From: Syngnathus acus
Taxonomy: Eukaryota; Chordata; Actinopteri; Syngnathiformes; Syngnathidae
DNA: 64,000 nucleotides
Reading direction: 5' to 3'
Assembly: GCF_901709675.1 (NCBI RefSeq)
Contig: NC_051087.1
Location: 7,311,319-7,375,318 of the forward strand
The notes under the pieces are model-generated. The model had not been told where the DNA came from and made no database searches. It was given only the letters and a program-made list of their open reading frames with translations. The position numbers and the translations under genes were made by a program. Positions 25,121 to 37,550 of this stretch are shown one piece after another. Every line of letters starts with the position of its first letter. Positions within the stretch are counted from its first letter, which is position 1.

Positions 25121-25949
25121 AACAGATAACAAGCCTCAATCACCAGTTTTCTACAGGAAAATTGAACTTTTTTTTGCACTGCTCGGCTTATGTTCCACTC
25201 ACAATGTGTTAGTCTTTTTTCCTCCTCAGGCCTTGTGGTTTGACAGGCTAAGTGGGCTTGTTATCTTCCTTTCACTAAATACCACACAAGCCATGTGAGT
25301 GTGCCACACAAACAGGAAACTCCAAATTACAACATACCTGCAACTGACAATAATTCAGTGGTAAAACAAGAGTGATATGTTCCAGTGGCATCATTTTCTA
25401 TCCAAGATTTAATTTTGCACAGTGTGATAATGTCATATTGTTAAGAAAAAGGAAAAACAAATTGTCATTTGTTTTGTTTTTTCTCAGAGGGGGGTGCACG
25501 CTTCTGATGAAAATAGAGAGACTGCTGGATAAAAACTGATCAAAAGCCTTTTAAATATGACTTTATTTGAACTGGTTATTTTGATCGCATTCTTAGAGCT
25601 CAGCAAGCTTTCAAACAAATTGTGCGCAGAAGACATAGAGTCCAAATGTTAAGAAGGCAGGTCTTTGCTCTGGTTTCTGACCGCCAGGATGCTATTTCAA
25701 ATTTCTCATTGGAAGTTGCAGAATGCCAGTTTTCTCTTGTTTGTTATGGCTATTTTTAATGCAGTTGTACAGCGCCTCCATATATCAGTGTCTATAAACA
25801 TTCACCTGTAGAAAATTCATGATACCATGACTTAAATCTGCGGGTCTTATAGAATGCAAAACAACCTTTTACACATGGTCAATGAAGTATCAAGTTACCC
25901 CTTTCTGCAAAGATTCTAAATATTTTCTTTTCCCACTTCTCTCCTAAAG

Positions 25950-26101
25950 TCATGCCTCGTTTTGCTGAACAAGTGGAGGTAGCGATCGAGGCGCTGAGTA
26001 CAAACCCGCCACAGGCCTTTGAGGAGAATGAATTCATCGATGCATCGCGTTTAGTCTACGATGGTGTCCGGGACATCAGGAAAGCTGTCCTCATGATCAG
26101 G
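25950..26101 (+). CDS. ctnna2: ctnna2 exon: residues about 581-631 (end of M-domain)
   Basis: 152 bp. The first two bases complete the split Val codon, then Met-Pro-Arg-Phe-Ala-Glu-Gln through Lys-Ala-Val-Leu-Met-Ile-Arg. It ends in phase 0 with donor gtatgt. It encodes the last helices of the third M bundle. The segment 'ALSTNPPQAFEENEF' is the least conserved part and differs from mammalian ctnna2 at a few loop positions. 'RLVYDGVRDIRKAVL' is the invariant last helix before the linker to the actin-binding domain. Confidence 0.97.
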
Positions 26102-28896
26102 GTATGTCACTTTTCTTTCTAGAACATTTTGTAATATCATATTATTTTATTGATCCTCAGCATGGTCATTATACTCCTATATAGTAAGTAACAATACTTA
26201 CCGGTCAACCTTAGCTTTGTTGTTGTCTTTTTTCAGACATGTCATTTTTATATATTTGAACAACACATACTAAGAGTGTGAAGAAAAAAAAAATGGATAA
26301 AGCTGATGATAGAAAATAGAAATTGAACGAAAGCCTTCCTCCAGTATTGTATTGTCCTTTAGTTATCCCGTATTTTATGAACCAGTATGTAGTCTAGTCA
26401 GAAGGGAGAGCAATTTTTAACAGTTTCGTTTTGACAGTGTTCTGTGATCTACTGCATTCCTTAATTATAGTTACGCCAAGGGACAATTACTAATGCTAAT
26501 ATTCTTATATCATTACTTATTAATGTACCAAATTGGTAGGGTTTAAGTAATTGTTTCTACTTGTGTGGACTACAGAAAATCCAATATAGATTCAAATTTG
26601 TGCACCCATTTGTTTTTATAATAACTTATTAAAATCCCCAAAAGACTATGTTAATCTTGTCCATGATCAATACAAACTTCTGAAAATAACACTTTTGTTA
26701 TTTTAGCATTGCAAAAACAACGGGCAGGTGATTGCACAGGACTGTATTTGGTATAAATCTACTGTTTTCAACCTGCACTATTTACGAGACAGTAATATGT
26801 CTCTTTCAATCTACTAGATGATTTTGTAATGATTAATAAGAAGCTTTTCTTTCCAAAATAGATTTCCGTTCCATCTGAAGCAATACAGTATGACATGCTG
26901 TTCACAACTCTTATGAACTCATTTAGTGGAAACGGCATACATATATTTGTGAATACAGTTGTATTTCTTGTCCTCATATTGTCTCCTGGGTCGAGATGGG
27001 TAGCATTTCAGCCCTGACAAATATTGCATTAATAGATCTCATCTCAGAGACGTCACATCCGCGCAATAAATGTTGCAGGTCATTTAACTGTGCGTCACAA
27101 TAGGAAGGATGAATAACAACATGATCTTAGCAGCTCTACTAGCTGGCACTCTGAAATGAAACTATCGGCATTCTGTACCCGAGCTGGCCCTTCTCTAGTC
27201 ACCGTGTAATTCATTTATTCAACTTTATGCAGGCTGGAAGCTTTCCCGGTGCAGCTCATGAAAAAAAATCTAATTATGGAAAATAATTTGATGCTGGTAA
27301 ATAATGTAAAACAGGCGGCTTTGAACTTCCGTGGACCAGCTGGATTCATAATCCCATCCATGTTTAAATTCCTCCTACAAGGAAACAACTGACTATCATA
27401 TCTGTAAAAATGCATATGACAACTGTAATGCTTTATGAACGCATATTGTTATAGGCCTTATTTTGCTCCCACTTAAGCTGAGAAAAAGCTGCTTGGGATT
27501 TTTTTCTTTACTGCAGAGATCTTATGAGCTGCCATTAGATTAAGAAACCAATTTGCCACAGTATTTAGAACTCGGAGGTAGGCATTGAGAAGAGAATGAA
27601 AAGTATAATGAAAGTTCTAAAAAACATAAGTCTGCCTTTCACTTTGTCGGTGCACATGCATATAACTGAAAAGCAGAAAAATATGAATATATGAAATGTA
27701 AAGCTGTATGGAGTGTTTACACTGTTTCCCGTGGATATTACCATTTGTCTTGTCTGTCCAATCAATGAGATAAATCACTCAATTAAATATCCATTAAGGC
27801 ATGCCGTCAAGAAACAGTGAGACCGCCTGCCCCGCTGCAAAAAGTAAAGAATGGCTGACTATTTACAGTTCACTTAACCCACCACCCAAACCATGTTTCG
27901 TGCAACATTATCGTAATTGCTTTCAAAATTGTCCATAAATCAACTGTTTTACCTCAAAAAAAAAAAAAAAGGAGGAGCGGTATTGTAACTTATATTGCAT
28001 GCATAGAAAATGTCAATGTTATTTAATCACAGTTCGGAACAGGAACCAGCTCAAATTTAGGTGTTAAAGGGCAACTTCAATTTAACATGCCTCATTTGTT
28101 TTCATTATAGTAAATGAAAAGCTCACTGAAACTGTGAGTCTGCAAGGAGACATCATGATGTTGGCCGTTTTCATCTTGTTTTTATGATAGTTTTGTGACT
28201 GTACCTTCATATCTTGTGTGTTGTTTTTTTTGTAAATCTTTGAATCCATTACAATAAATGTCTTCCAATTTTACAGTCCCACATTTAACAGTAGAATTAC
28301 CTCATGTGCCCTGCAAGACAGGGATCAGCAGGTGATGATGTGTGATTATACTACACAGTGCAATGTCACATTACATTGCATTGCACATTGTGGCCCATTT
28401 AAATTAATGAGGGGGCTGTGGTTTTTCACGCAGTTCTAATGTCCTTCCAGACAGTATTAGTCATCTATTGAGGAGTTTTTGCTGCTGCATAACCCCTGCC
28501 AAAACCATTTTTGTATGTATGAGAGCACTAATACTACCAGTTATTGGCATCAGATTCTGTAATTGAATTTAATGGACAGACTGTCAATAAAATAACAGCA
28601 GATAGTGAAATGCATGTCCAGAGTTAATCATTTGAAGCTCTTTTAACTTATTTATTGTGAAGTTTGTTGAGGTCCAGAGAAATATTGAAACATTCAAGCA
28701 TAAATATTGTGAAACTTGGGAAGCATTTTTTTTTCCTCCTTCCTTTACATTTGTTTTCTATTGTAACTTGCACCACCTCAGGAATATATACTTTGAGAGT
28801 TTCCACTGTATAAAGAATACTATAACACAAATAACAGAACTGTATGTTTTCTGTATGGTTTGATCGTTTTCTGTCTTTCTCTGGTGATTGTCACAG
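26102..28896 (+). other. ctnna2: ctnna2 intron, 2.8 kb
   Basis: Donor gtatgt, acceptor attgtcacag. AT-rich, with an A-run at 27957-27971. No repeat family or exon is recognised. Confidence 0.95.
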
Positions 28897-29010
28897 ACAC
28901 CAGAGGAGCTGGAAGATGACTCCGACTTTGAACAAGAGGACTATGACACTCGTAGTAGGACTAGTGTCCAGACTGAAGATGATCAGCTTATCGCTGGACA
29001 GAGTGCTCGG
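28897..29010 (+). CDS. ctnna2: ctnna2 exon: residues about 632-669 (acidic phospho-linker)
   Basis: 114 bp, 38 codons, phase 0 at both ends, donor gtaagt. It begins Thr-Pro-Glu-Glu-Leu-Glu-Asp-Asp-Ser and ends Ile-Ala-Gly-Gln-Ser-Ala-Arg. This is the linker between the M-domain and the actin-binding domain. In alpha-E-catenin it is phosphorylated by CK2 and then CK1. The matching serines and threonines are all present: Ser about 640 in 'DDSDFE', Ser 651 and Ser 654 in 'RSRTS', and Thr 657 in 'VQTEDD'. 'EDDSDFEQEDYD' has the extra acidic residue and Tyr typical of the alpha-N form, the best single marker in the window for ctnna2. A Thr precedes the Arg-Ser where I recall Val in mammals. Confidence 0.97.
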
Positions 29011-32000
29011 GTAAGTAAACGTCCCTTTCTCAATTATTGTGCCACTCAATAGAGTAAATATGCCCTTGCTTGGCCTGGAAAAATTTGTTTAAATAACGCC
29101 TGGGCGAAAGTGACTGAGAAGAATTCAAATGCCAGCAACTGTTTCCTGTCTATTCAATTCATTCAGCTAGATTCAATTATTTAGTATGAAAGCCAATATG
29201 AATATATCGTTACAAATATGATTATTTCTTGTACACACTATTGAAAATATCAGGTGTAAAATAGCATTCATCAACAAAGAAGTCCCAAATTCCTCTCAGA
29301 TGGTTGACAATGCAGTAGATTACCATGCCAAGGTTGATGCAGTGATCACTGCGATCCGGCTTTTGTGAGCACAACGATTATGTTTCACTGGGGTCCATCT
29401 TAACAACCATTTGGAGGATATCAACACTTGTTCCCCCAAACAGGACAAAAAAAATCTATTGGTGTGTTACATGCTGAATGAATTATAAATGGCCGAGCGT
29501 GTGATTTAGCCCTGTGCCTTTTTCTGTGGTGCAGGCCTGCATTATACTGCCTTGGCCTTCATGCTCTGTGCATCAGGTCTATGCACAAAGAACAGACTAA
29601 TAAATAAAAGGATGGGGCAAACATAGTGTAGCTGAGTGGTTTTGTACCTTATCGTCAGTAAGCATTGTCTGTAATACAACATAATATATTACCAAGGTGG
29701 TGACAGGTATGTGATTCTTCCTACTTTAAGTCAATATCCTCTAACCTGAACTAACTAAAGATATACAGCCATATAAATAAACTTGACTTTTGACAATTTA
29801 AATTCACACTTATTTTAAGTGCATATGCAGCTTAAATGAAATCTCAAAAGAGAGCATATCTTGCTGTACGGGGTCTGTCAGAGCAACAGACACTTTTTGC
29901 AGTTGATCGAAAATGTATCTACTATATTTGGAGTTGTTAATTTAGGTTATAGATAAGATTATCATTGATCCTTTTTTGTCATTAGTTGTCTAAATGTGAT
30001 GTATGTGTGCATGATCAGTTGAGCTGCTGTTCCACCTTTGGTACCATAATTACAAGTACTCTACAAGGAACAGCTTGAATGTGACAGAATGGCAATAATG
30101 CTGTTGTGACAGTTCTAGTATTGAACACTATCACACCATTGTTGGCTACTGGTGTTATTTTTTTTACTACTTTTTTTGCTACTCACATACACATACTGTG
30201 CACAAACCTCTATACCTTTTGTCATTTAAATAATTTAGTTCAACCAAGGAATCCAAAAACAAAAAGTTTTAAGTTCACCAAGTTAGCAATCCAGCCATGA
30301 ACCAAGAGAACAGAGGCTGGCATTTGGATCATAAAAGTCGCTCCGGGGAGTCTGCGGGGGTCCGGGGTGTGAAGTGTTTTGAGTCGTTTGTATGTACTGT
30401 ACACTCCCACTAAGGCCCCTGCAGTGTAACATTGTCGAGCCATCTGAGCTTAAATGCACCAACTCTGCCACGCAAACTTGTTTCACAGCACCAAACTAGT
30501 TTTCCTGGCAGGCAGCTTTGTTATGAGTGGGCAGCTCATTTTGGGAACAGTCTAAAGTCACAGCATGTCTCTTTGTCATAGCGTGTTGGAGTGAAGGCTG
30601 TGATATAAGTTGGATGTCCAGTAAGGGTGACGTGGCTCAATACAAAAGCTGTAGACATTGAGGTCTTGACAACATGCCAGCAAGCATTATCAAAAGTAAT
30701 TTGTGCAATTTAGGATTTAAATGACATTATGCAATGCTTAAAATACATGCGGCCTTATACCCCGCACAGTATTTTAAAATGATACTACCCACCATTAGAC
30801 ACTCTCATGCCCTCAGAGACTAAACATTTACACATGCAGAAGACTTGCACATCCATAAAAGATGTGTTTGCTGCAAACCACTGGTGATGTGCCCAGTTGG
30901 CCTCAGCCTGTCATGTCAGGACAACACTCCCTGCCCTCTCATGGCAACACTAAGTGCATACCGGTGAAAAGTGTTTGAATTGAAACAGACAAGAGTACAC
31001 ATAATCCCTTCCCACCATAGGAACCGACATGCGCCTACTGAGGTTTACAGTCATGATCCTGCTGCGTCCTGCCAGACACATGATATCTTTCTGACGGTTT
31101 CGCTTGCTGTAGAAAGATACTTCCGGGACAGTTCTCAGAGCCTTTATCTGTGGTAATTTAATGTGATTGTCCCCTTGACACTGCTGTTCTACTTATGCGT
31201 AATGTGTCCTACAAGTGAAGCTCCATGTATGATGAGATGGAAACACTAATTTATGATAGATGGTTCGGCCTTCTCGGCAGATGCAGTTATACAGTTAACA
31301 CTGGTATAACTCGGCATGGATAATGCAGAGTGAATCACTTCATCCACCCCGAAAGCACGCTCGCAGCATCACTTAGTACGCTGATTGGATGACAGTGTTG
31401 ATAGGTCATCCATAAAATTGAACTCACCAGTGTCTGGACAATTTATTTCAAATAAGGCAAAATTAAAGTCATTCTAGGTTACCGCGTTGGGTGAAGAAAC
31501 CCGGAAAACGCTCTAATCCCTGCAGACATTGACTCGCACTGGCTGGATCTGCAACTATGTTAAGCTCTCGAGGCCCGCTCCTTGTTGTTATCAGTGGAGT
31601 CGCGGAAAGGTTTTGAGGATAAGGGAATTCTAGACAGTACAGAAGGAGGGAGCAAGGGGGAGGGTTCCACCGAGGCCGCTCCCCCATGACGTCCCATTTG
31701 GTTCACGTTTACCTCACCACTCTTGATTTTTTTTTTCCAAGCTCATTGCTCATGTCCTCTAGAGCCCTAAATTCAAAGAAAGGCTTTTTGCTTCAAGTTT
31801 CACACTTTCTCCCCTTCAGAATAAGTGCTACTCATGTCATTTGAGATTCTTTTCTTTTTATAGTTATACCTTCACATCTGTGATTCTCTACAGACCACTG
31901 CCATTTTGACACCAACATCTCTCTGTACCGTGTAAAATCATCTGTAAAGTAAATAATTGATGCCAGGAGTTGGATTCGGCAAAGACTTGAACAGCAAAAG

Positions 32001-34210
32001 GACGAACCATTGTTCTTCGAATTTGAGGCCACAGTCGATGATGGGAACATACATTTTTGACTGAACTGAACATTACATTACAGTTCATGAAATGATTTGT
32101 ATTACTGTACTATTGCTTTGAATGCTACACATGTGCTGTCTTGTCACCGAGGTAAGGATTAGAATCACTTGAGGTTGAATCATTCACAGACTGATACATG
32201 TTCATTCATAGTGAACAAATCACGAGACGAGTTCCTTTCTCATCTATTCGCTGGCTGCATCATTTACTGAAGAGTCACAAATGAGTAACAGAGCGTGGCA
32301 GTTCCGGTATGGCATGCTTGAACTGAGAATGGAACAAATCAATTCAGGACTATTTCTTTCAATAAATTCACTTAAAACATTTCATTTGTGAATCATTCAC
32401 AAACGACACACAAGTTAGTTACATGCAACACACACCTAATGTTGCAATTATAGCACAAGGGAAAACAGAAAGATGCCAAGTTAATTACGTATTTCATGTT
32501 TCACAAATGGAAGTCATGAAATACTATGTACTTAAGTAAAAAGGGGCCCGGACCTGTATACATAGAGCCACTGGATGGTAGCTCTGAGGTGAAATTACCA
32601 ACATGGGCAAAACTGAAAAAAATACAGGACTAGAGCGTCACTGAATGGGAAATTGATGAAGAATCAATCCCACATCATAAGCCCAAATGTCATCTAATGG
32701 AATCGCTACGCTACCGTTGGGCCTCTCTCCAAATATTGTATTGACGTATCATTGGTTACTAATAAAATAAATTCTATATACAAGACTTTTAATTCATTAG
32801 CCTGAATGTATATAAACTTCAGGCTCAAGGAATGATTTATCTGAAGAAAATGTATAAAATCAAAAATATTCCGTGATTGATCAGCCCACATGCAGGAGCA
32901 ACAAAGGTGTGCTTTACAGAAAACTGAATGCATGGCATTTGGGCACTTGTGAATAAAAATGATTTCACCTGAACAATAATTGAGACATGTGTCATCTAAT
33001 GAAAGGATGGGAGTGTGCATCTGTCGAGCGCTAAATTCTACAAACATGCCATGCAATGTACTAAATGCATGTCAAGATGTAGATTTGAGCAGTTTTCTCA
33101 CCCAGCATGCCGTTTATAAGGATCACACTCACACTGATGTGTGTTTTGGCATCAGTAATAGCGGAACTCTAAACAGGCCTTGAGGGCCCAATTTTGTTTG
33201 TTTGCATTATGCTATTCTGTCTTTTCCCAGCTAAGCAGTGCGCACACATACTCATCACAGGGCCAGCGCTCAAGGACGCTGCATCTGTTTTACGTATTTT
33301 TCTGTCTGTTCTCTTTTCTTTCTAGCACCAATTCAAAAAAAAAGACAAATTAAATAAATAAGGCATTTGCTTTTTCTTTGTTTGGTTTTTCTTCCTGACA
33401 CTTTTGGCAGGCGACATGAACCAAGTGATGCACTTTGTCACTGAGCTCACCCGCCACCCCCACACACCAGCTTTGCTGTGAGGAAATGAAATTGAACGTA
33501 GGGTGACTATTTCAGTAAGAGAATAAAAAATTTTGCTGGACAGTTAATAATGTATAAAGTTTCAAAAACAAGGCGAGCTTTTTTTTTCTGTACTATACTC
33601 ATTTATTTCTGCTTCCTGAGTCAATATAATCGACCTAATGGAAACGAGGGTACTCTCACCTCCCTGGCATACTGTTAAAAAAAAATGAATTATTCATCCT
33701 CTGGTTTAATACGTGAGATAATTATACATTTACCTTCCAAATAATACAGGATTCCTTCTGCATCTATGACCTTGCCACGTGATTTATGCCATTTTGGACC
33801 TGCCCCTAAAGGCCGCTTGGACAAAAAAAAGGCAGGGAAAAAAAGCGTAAGAAAAGACGGAGTCGCTCTTTGAGTATAAGATGTCAAGGGTTTTGAAAAG
33901 GTCCAATCATTAAATGTAAAGTTTAGAACTTTATTTTATTGTAAAAAGCAGACTTTGGTAAGGTTTATTAACATAAAACATTTGAGCAAAAGCTGCGACA
34001 GCTGACTTTCCCTCTGTATTATTTTATTTTCACTAATCCCTCTTGTTCACCATTTTCCTCAATTCTGCTCCCTATTCTTATCGCCCCTCTTCACCTAAAT
34101 TGTGCTCCTCTGGCATTTTTCTCATTCTAAGCCCGTGTATAAGACTCATTCATTATTGCAGAGGAACCTGTTTTCTGCTTGTCAAGTACTGTGGGTTTTT
34201 TTCCCTGCAG
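29011..34210 (+). other. ctnna2: ctnna2 intron, 5.2 kb
   Basis: Donor gtaagt, acceptor ttccctgcag. It contains a possible degenerate repeat at 32155-32420. The stretch 31480-31700 is more GC-rich than its surroundings but has no open frame of interest. No exon is recognised. Confidence 0.95.
32155..32420. repeat. Possible degenerate interspersed repeat with 'gaatcattcacaaacga' ends
   Basis: The phrases 'gttgaatcattcacagactg' near 32175 and 'gtgaatcattcacaaacgac' near 32390 flank a block containing 'gtgaacaaatcacgagacgag' and 'gagaatggaacaaatcaatt'. Recurrent 'gaatcattca/gtgaacgaatc' wording is seen in a widespread fish repeat. The two flanking phrases are in direct orientation. I cannot define ends or class. 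Confidence 0.35.
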
Positions 34211-34392
34211 GCCATCATGGCGCAGCTTCCCCAGGAGGAGAAGGCCAAGATTGCCGAGCAGGTGGAAAGCTTCAGACAGGAAAAATGCAAGCTTGACGCA
34301 GAGGTGGCCAAATGGGATGACAACGGCAACGACATTATTGTGCTCGCCAAGCAGATGTGTATGATCATGATGGAAATGACAGACTTCACAAG
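34211..34392 (+). CDS. ctnna2: ctnna2 exon: residues about 670-730 (start of actin-binding domain)
   Basis: 182 bp. It starts Ala-Ile-Met-Ala-Gln-Leu-Pro-Gln and ends Met-Thr-Asp-Phe-Thr plus two bases of an Arg codon. The acceptor is a strong ttttttccctgcag, the donor gtaaca (weak after +4). It encodes the N-terminal helices of the F-actin-binding five-helix bundle, whose first helix is thought to unfold under load and give catch-bond binding. Val at about 713 in 'NDIIVLAKQMC' corresponds to alpha-E Val714, an actin-interface residue. Differences from mammalian ctnna2 are few and lie in the coil between helices (Ser-Phe-Arg-Gln-Glu-Lys-Cys, Asn-Gly-Asn). Confidence 0.97.
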
Positions 34393-35294
34393 GTAACAAG
34401 TTACAAGTGAAAGCAATACAATTTAACAGCCCTTCACAGCTCCACACTTTTACTTATTGTTACCTTCACTTGGATTTTTCATTTCACCACGCATGACGTA
34501 TGTGTCAAGTATTCTACCTGAAGGCTCTAACAAGTCCACTTAGTCTTCACTCGCCTTTTGAAGTCAAAGAAATGTGACTATACTCCCCAGCACTGCGTGG
34601 GAAATGGAGTTTCAAAGCCTTTATACATGCAGACTCAGTTCGGTCCACATTACAAAAGTAGAGATTAAATCCGGCAGATGTTTTTGTTGTAGGGGTAATT
34701 ACTGAAACCCATACATAGCATTATTAATCCGTTTTTTAAAGGGAAATTTTCGTTAAAATCCCATGACATTATTTGAAATAGCATGAAACCTCCAAAGTCG
34801 AATGAGGTGCTTGTTAACATCAGATTTCTTCATGGATAGATGTGCTGATTACAAAAACAAAAAATATGTAACAAAAACTAGGCCGACATTGGTGTGATTG
34901 TGAGCGTGAATGATTGTCCGTCTACCCTGCGATTGGCTGGTGACCGGTTCAGGGTGTACCATGCCTAGGATAGGCTCCAGCACACCTGCTAGGATAAGCG
35001 GTTTGGATGATGATGAATGATTGAATAACATTTTAAGTGGATATTTTTTTAATTACATTATGGAAATTACTGTTTATCCCACATTATGATATACTATGTA
35101 ATTACTTTGCCTAACAGACTTGTATTGGATCAGTGTTTACATAGTAACTCTTGTTGCCTATGTTTGCTGAAAGCTTACAGTTTTTGTTCCCAGGAGCCTC
35201 CTATACAGTATATGACGGAACATCAGCAATATAAAACTTCCTAAAATTTTCTCTGGATGTTCTCTGAAGCTGCATTTTTTTTTACTCCATCCAG
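34393..35294 (+). other. ctnna2: ctnna2 intron, 902 bp
   Basis: Donor gtaaca, acceptor actccatccag preceded by a T-run. It contains a SINE-like 3' fragment at 34893-35020. Confidence 0.95.
34893..35020 (+). repeat. SINE-like repeat, 3' fragment
   Basis: 'gtgagcgtgaatgattgtccgtc', then 'cctgcgattggctggtgaccggttcagggtg', 'ataggctccagcacacc' and 'ggataagcggtttggatgatg'. Same orientation as ctnna2. The 'cccgcctactgcccgatgac' segment is deleted. It lies 275 bp before the exon at 35295. Confidence 0.85.
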
Positions 35295-35400
35295 GGGCAA
35301 AGGCCCTCTCAAGAACTCCTCGGATGTGATCAACGCCGCCAAAAAGATTGCAGAGGCGGGATCCAGGATGGACAAACTTGCCCGTGCTGTCGCTGATCAG
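35295..35400 (+). CDS. ctnna2: ctnna2 exon: residues about 730-765 (actin-binding domain)
   Basis: 106 bp. The first base completes the split Arg codon, then Gly-Lys-Gly-Pro-Leu-Lys-Asn-Ser-Ser-Asp through Arg-Ala-Val-Ala-Asp-Gln, ending in phase 0. The donor gtaacc departs from consensus at +5. It encodes a central helix of the actin-binding bundle. 'VINAAKKIAEAGSRMDKLARAVADQ' is essentially invariant in alpha-N-catenins; the alpha-E form has a Gly-Arg-Thr-Ile version near its end. Continuing past the donor would add a long hydrophobic tail, a reading with no family support. Confidence 0.97.
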
Positions 35401-36138
35401 GTAACCCTGCAACTCTATTTTTTTATCATTTCCATCAGTCTAAAAGTCTCACTTAACTTATCATCATGGCTGTCAGTGAATCAAATATTGAGTTGGAGTA
35501 AATGAGCATAGCAATTGGAAATCTTAGATGTGGGAATTGACATGCCAGACTGTCATGGTGGGCTGTTTTGCTCCATGACTTTGTGTCCCAAAGGGGCCAA
35601 CATTGAGAGCAAGACAGCAGAACCAAGTTATGTCTCTAATATAATTAGCTCGCAGCTGAGGTGTTGCATCCATTATCAGATGAGTACCTCTCTAAAACAC
35701 GCTGACAAACCACTTTCAATATCTAATCAATCAGTGCTGTGCCTTGGGAAGGTGGGAGGGAAATTAAATAGGCGTGTTCACTGTGTATATGTGTGTACAA
35801 ATGAAGTGGGAAGGCTGTTAGAATGCTGGCACCACTAGAGGTAATGCATAATGTTATTCATTTCATATACCTCTAATAAGCAGTGAGAAAAATCTTAGGC
35901 GCAACACTAACTGATTTATTAAGGTGAGCTCGTCGTAGTAACGGCTTTTAGCATATAAAGTCTTGGACTACTTAATTATTGTTGGTTTCGTGATCACTCT
36001 CCTTGCCTGTTTGATTTGCATCAAAGCAAATGTTCGGGCTAGCATTAACATTTAAAATGGAAAAAGCAAGATGGATGTTTTGTCAACAAATCTAATGGAA
36101 TTGAGTAATGTAAAATGATATATGCAGTATTGCATATG

Positions 36139-36173
36139 TACATACGTACGTACATACGTTCATACATACAAAC
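36139..36173. repeat. TACG/TACA tetranucleotide tract
   Basis: A short imperfect run 'tacatacgtacgtacatacg' continuing into ttcatacataca. Simple sequence in the 8.1-kb intron. Confidence 0.85.
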
Positions 36174-37286
36174 ATGCAGTATATTCACCAACAATTCAAG
36201 ATGAGTCTGTTGTGGTAAATTAACATTAAAATACAAACAGTAACTTTATTAAAACAATGGGAACAGGAAACATTCTATTTCTCAGTTTGAATGAAATGAA
36301 TATTTAGTCATTTCTGCAGGTTCAGGTTCTCCTTATGAGTGCCTCCTCTTTGCACTTTTTGGCCTTTTTCCAAAACAAACCTTCTCCTGTCAGCTCAGAG
36401 CAAAATGAATGCCCCTTCAAATGGCCTTCGAGTGTGCCGAGCAACTCGACTGGCCTGAGGCAACGTGAGTCAAAAGCGCTGCCGTTCCCCTCATGTCACA
36501 ATGTCCTGTTTTTCAGAGCATATTACGCTGCAGAAAATAAGCTATCAGGCTTGGAAGCTGATAGTTGTAATGTTCTCTGTAGGTACACATAGAGGCTCAC
36601 ATGCGTAAGGATATTTGTATCCAATTGCAGGTGTCTTCTGTCATCTTTGCTATGTTTACACAGGGTATGCTGTAAATACAATGGAAGGTTATTCGCGACG
36701 TAACAAAGTCAAGAGTAAATGCTGTAAACAGAATAGACCAAAGTGGAACCCAGCAGCTTGTAGTTGTGTTAGTGTGAAGAAGGTGATGTCTGATAATGGC
36801 TATCATTTGTCCAAATATAGATTTGACATTAAGTGAAAAGAGAAGTTGATACAGGAGTTGACTGGATGCTCCACAGGACTGAGGTCCATCCAGACTAGGC
36901 AGTTGGGGATTCATCCTCCGTCAGCATCTCTTCCCCCATTAATGATTGGTTTCCAATGCATTAAAATCTGTCTTCAATGGAATGTTCACATCAATCATCA
37001 ACACACCTTTGCACGCCACTAAGAGGACATGGAATGTCAGAGTGACACGGACACAGACAGCATTTTAAATTTGCTGCTGGTGAATCATTTTAGTTTCATG
37101 AATACGAGAAAGACCCAAATAAACATGAACTGTTTTACTTGAAATTAAGCTTTTATCTGTATTCATGTTTGTTTTTGTCACAAGGTCCTGCTAAATTCAC
37201 TTCTCAATAGGCTCTCATGGAACCGTGCATTTTGATTAGAATAAAACCTATTGCCCACATTAAATGAAACGTGAACAAAAGTCTTG

Positions 37287-37550
37287 CTATTGAAAGAAAG
37301 TCCATTCCTCAGATGCAAAATGTTTCATTTGTCTCACGTTTGAAGGCTCCTTTCTCCAGACTGCATGTTCCATCTCTTTCAACAGATGTTCAATAGGATT
37401 TAGATCAGGGCTCATACAAGGCCACTTCTGAACAGCCCAAATGTCCTCAGTGAGAATAAACAGGCCTAACCCAAATGTAATTTCATTCAGATTCACAGGG
37501 GTGGTAAATTTCTTATGCCATCCCCGTCCGAAGCCATGCATACAGTTCAT
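37287..37550 (-). pseudogene. Tc1-like transposase C-terminal relic
   Basis: On the minus strand the frame contains Trp-Pro-Cys-Met-Ser-Pro-Asp-Leu-Asn-Pro-Ile-Glu-His-Leu, followed by a Lys/Arg-rich segment and Ala-Ser-Glu-Glu-Trp. This is the order at the end of a Tc1/mariner-type DDE transposase, where the Glu of 'NPIE' is the third catalytic residue and is intact here. The usual Trp after 'IEHL' is Leu. The N-terminal part of the frame (about 40 residues from the Met) is less clearly transposase, and the DNA-binding and first two catalytic segments are absent. It belongs to a different Tc1 lineage from the relic at 21938, judging from the flanking residues. Confidence 0.82.

Larger units (their letters stand above)
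19736..25949 (+). other. ctnna2: ctnna2 intron, 6.2 kb
   Basis: Donor gttagt, acceptor ctcctaaag. It contains a Tc1-like transposase relic (21938-22165), a decayed SINE-like copy (23596-23880), an (AT)n tract (20533-20559), poly-T runs near 20580 and a 22-bp tandem duplication (25078-25120). No exon is recognised in it. Confidence 0.95.

Noticed and set aside
35833-35846. Second CTCF-like motif 'ccactagaggtaat'
   Set aside because: It breaks the core consensus at the GGC positions.
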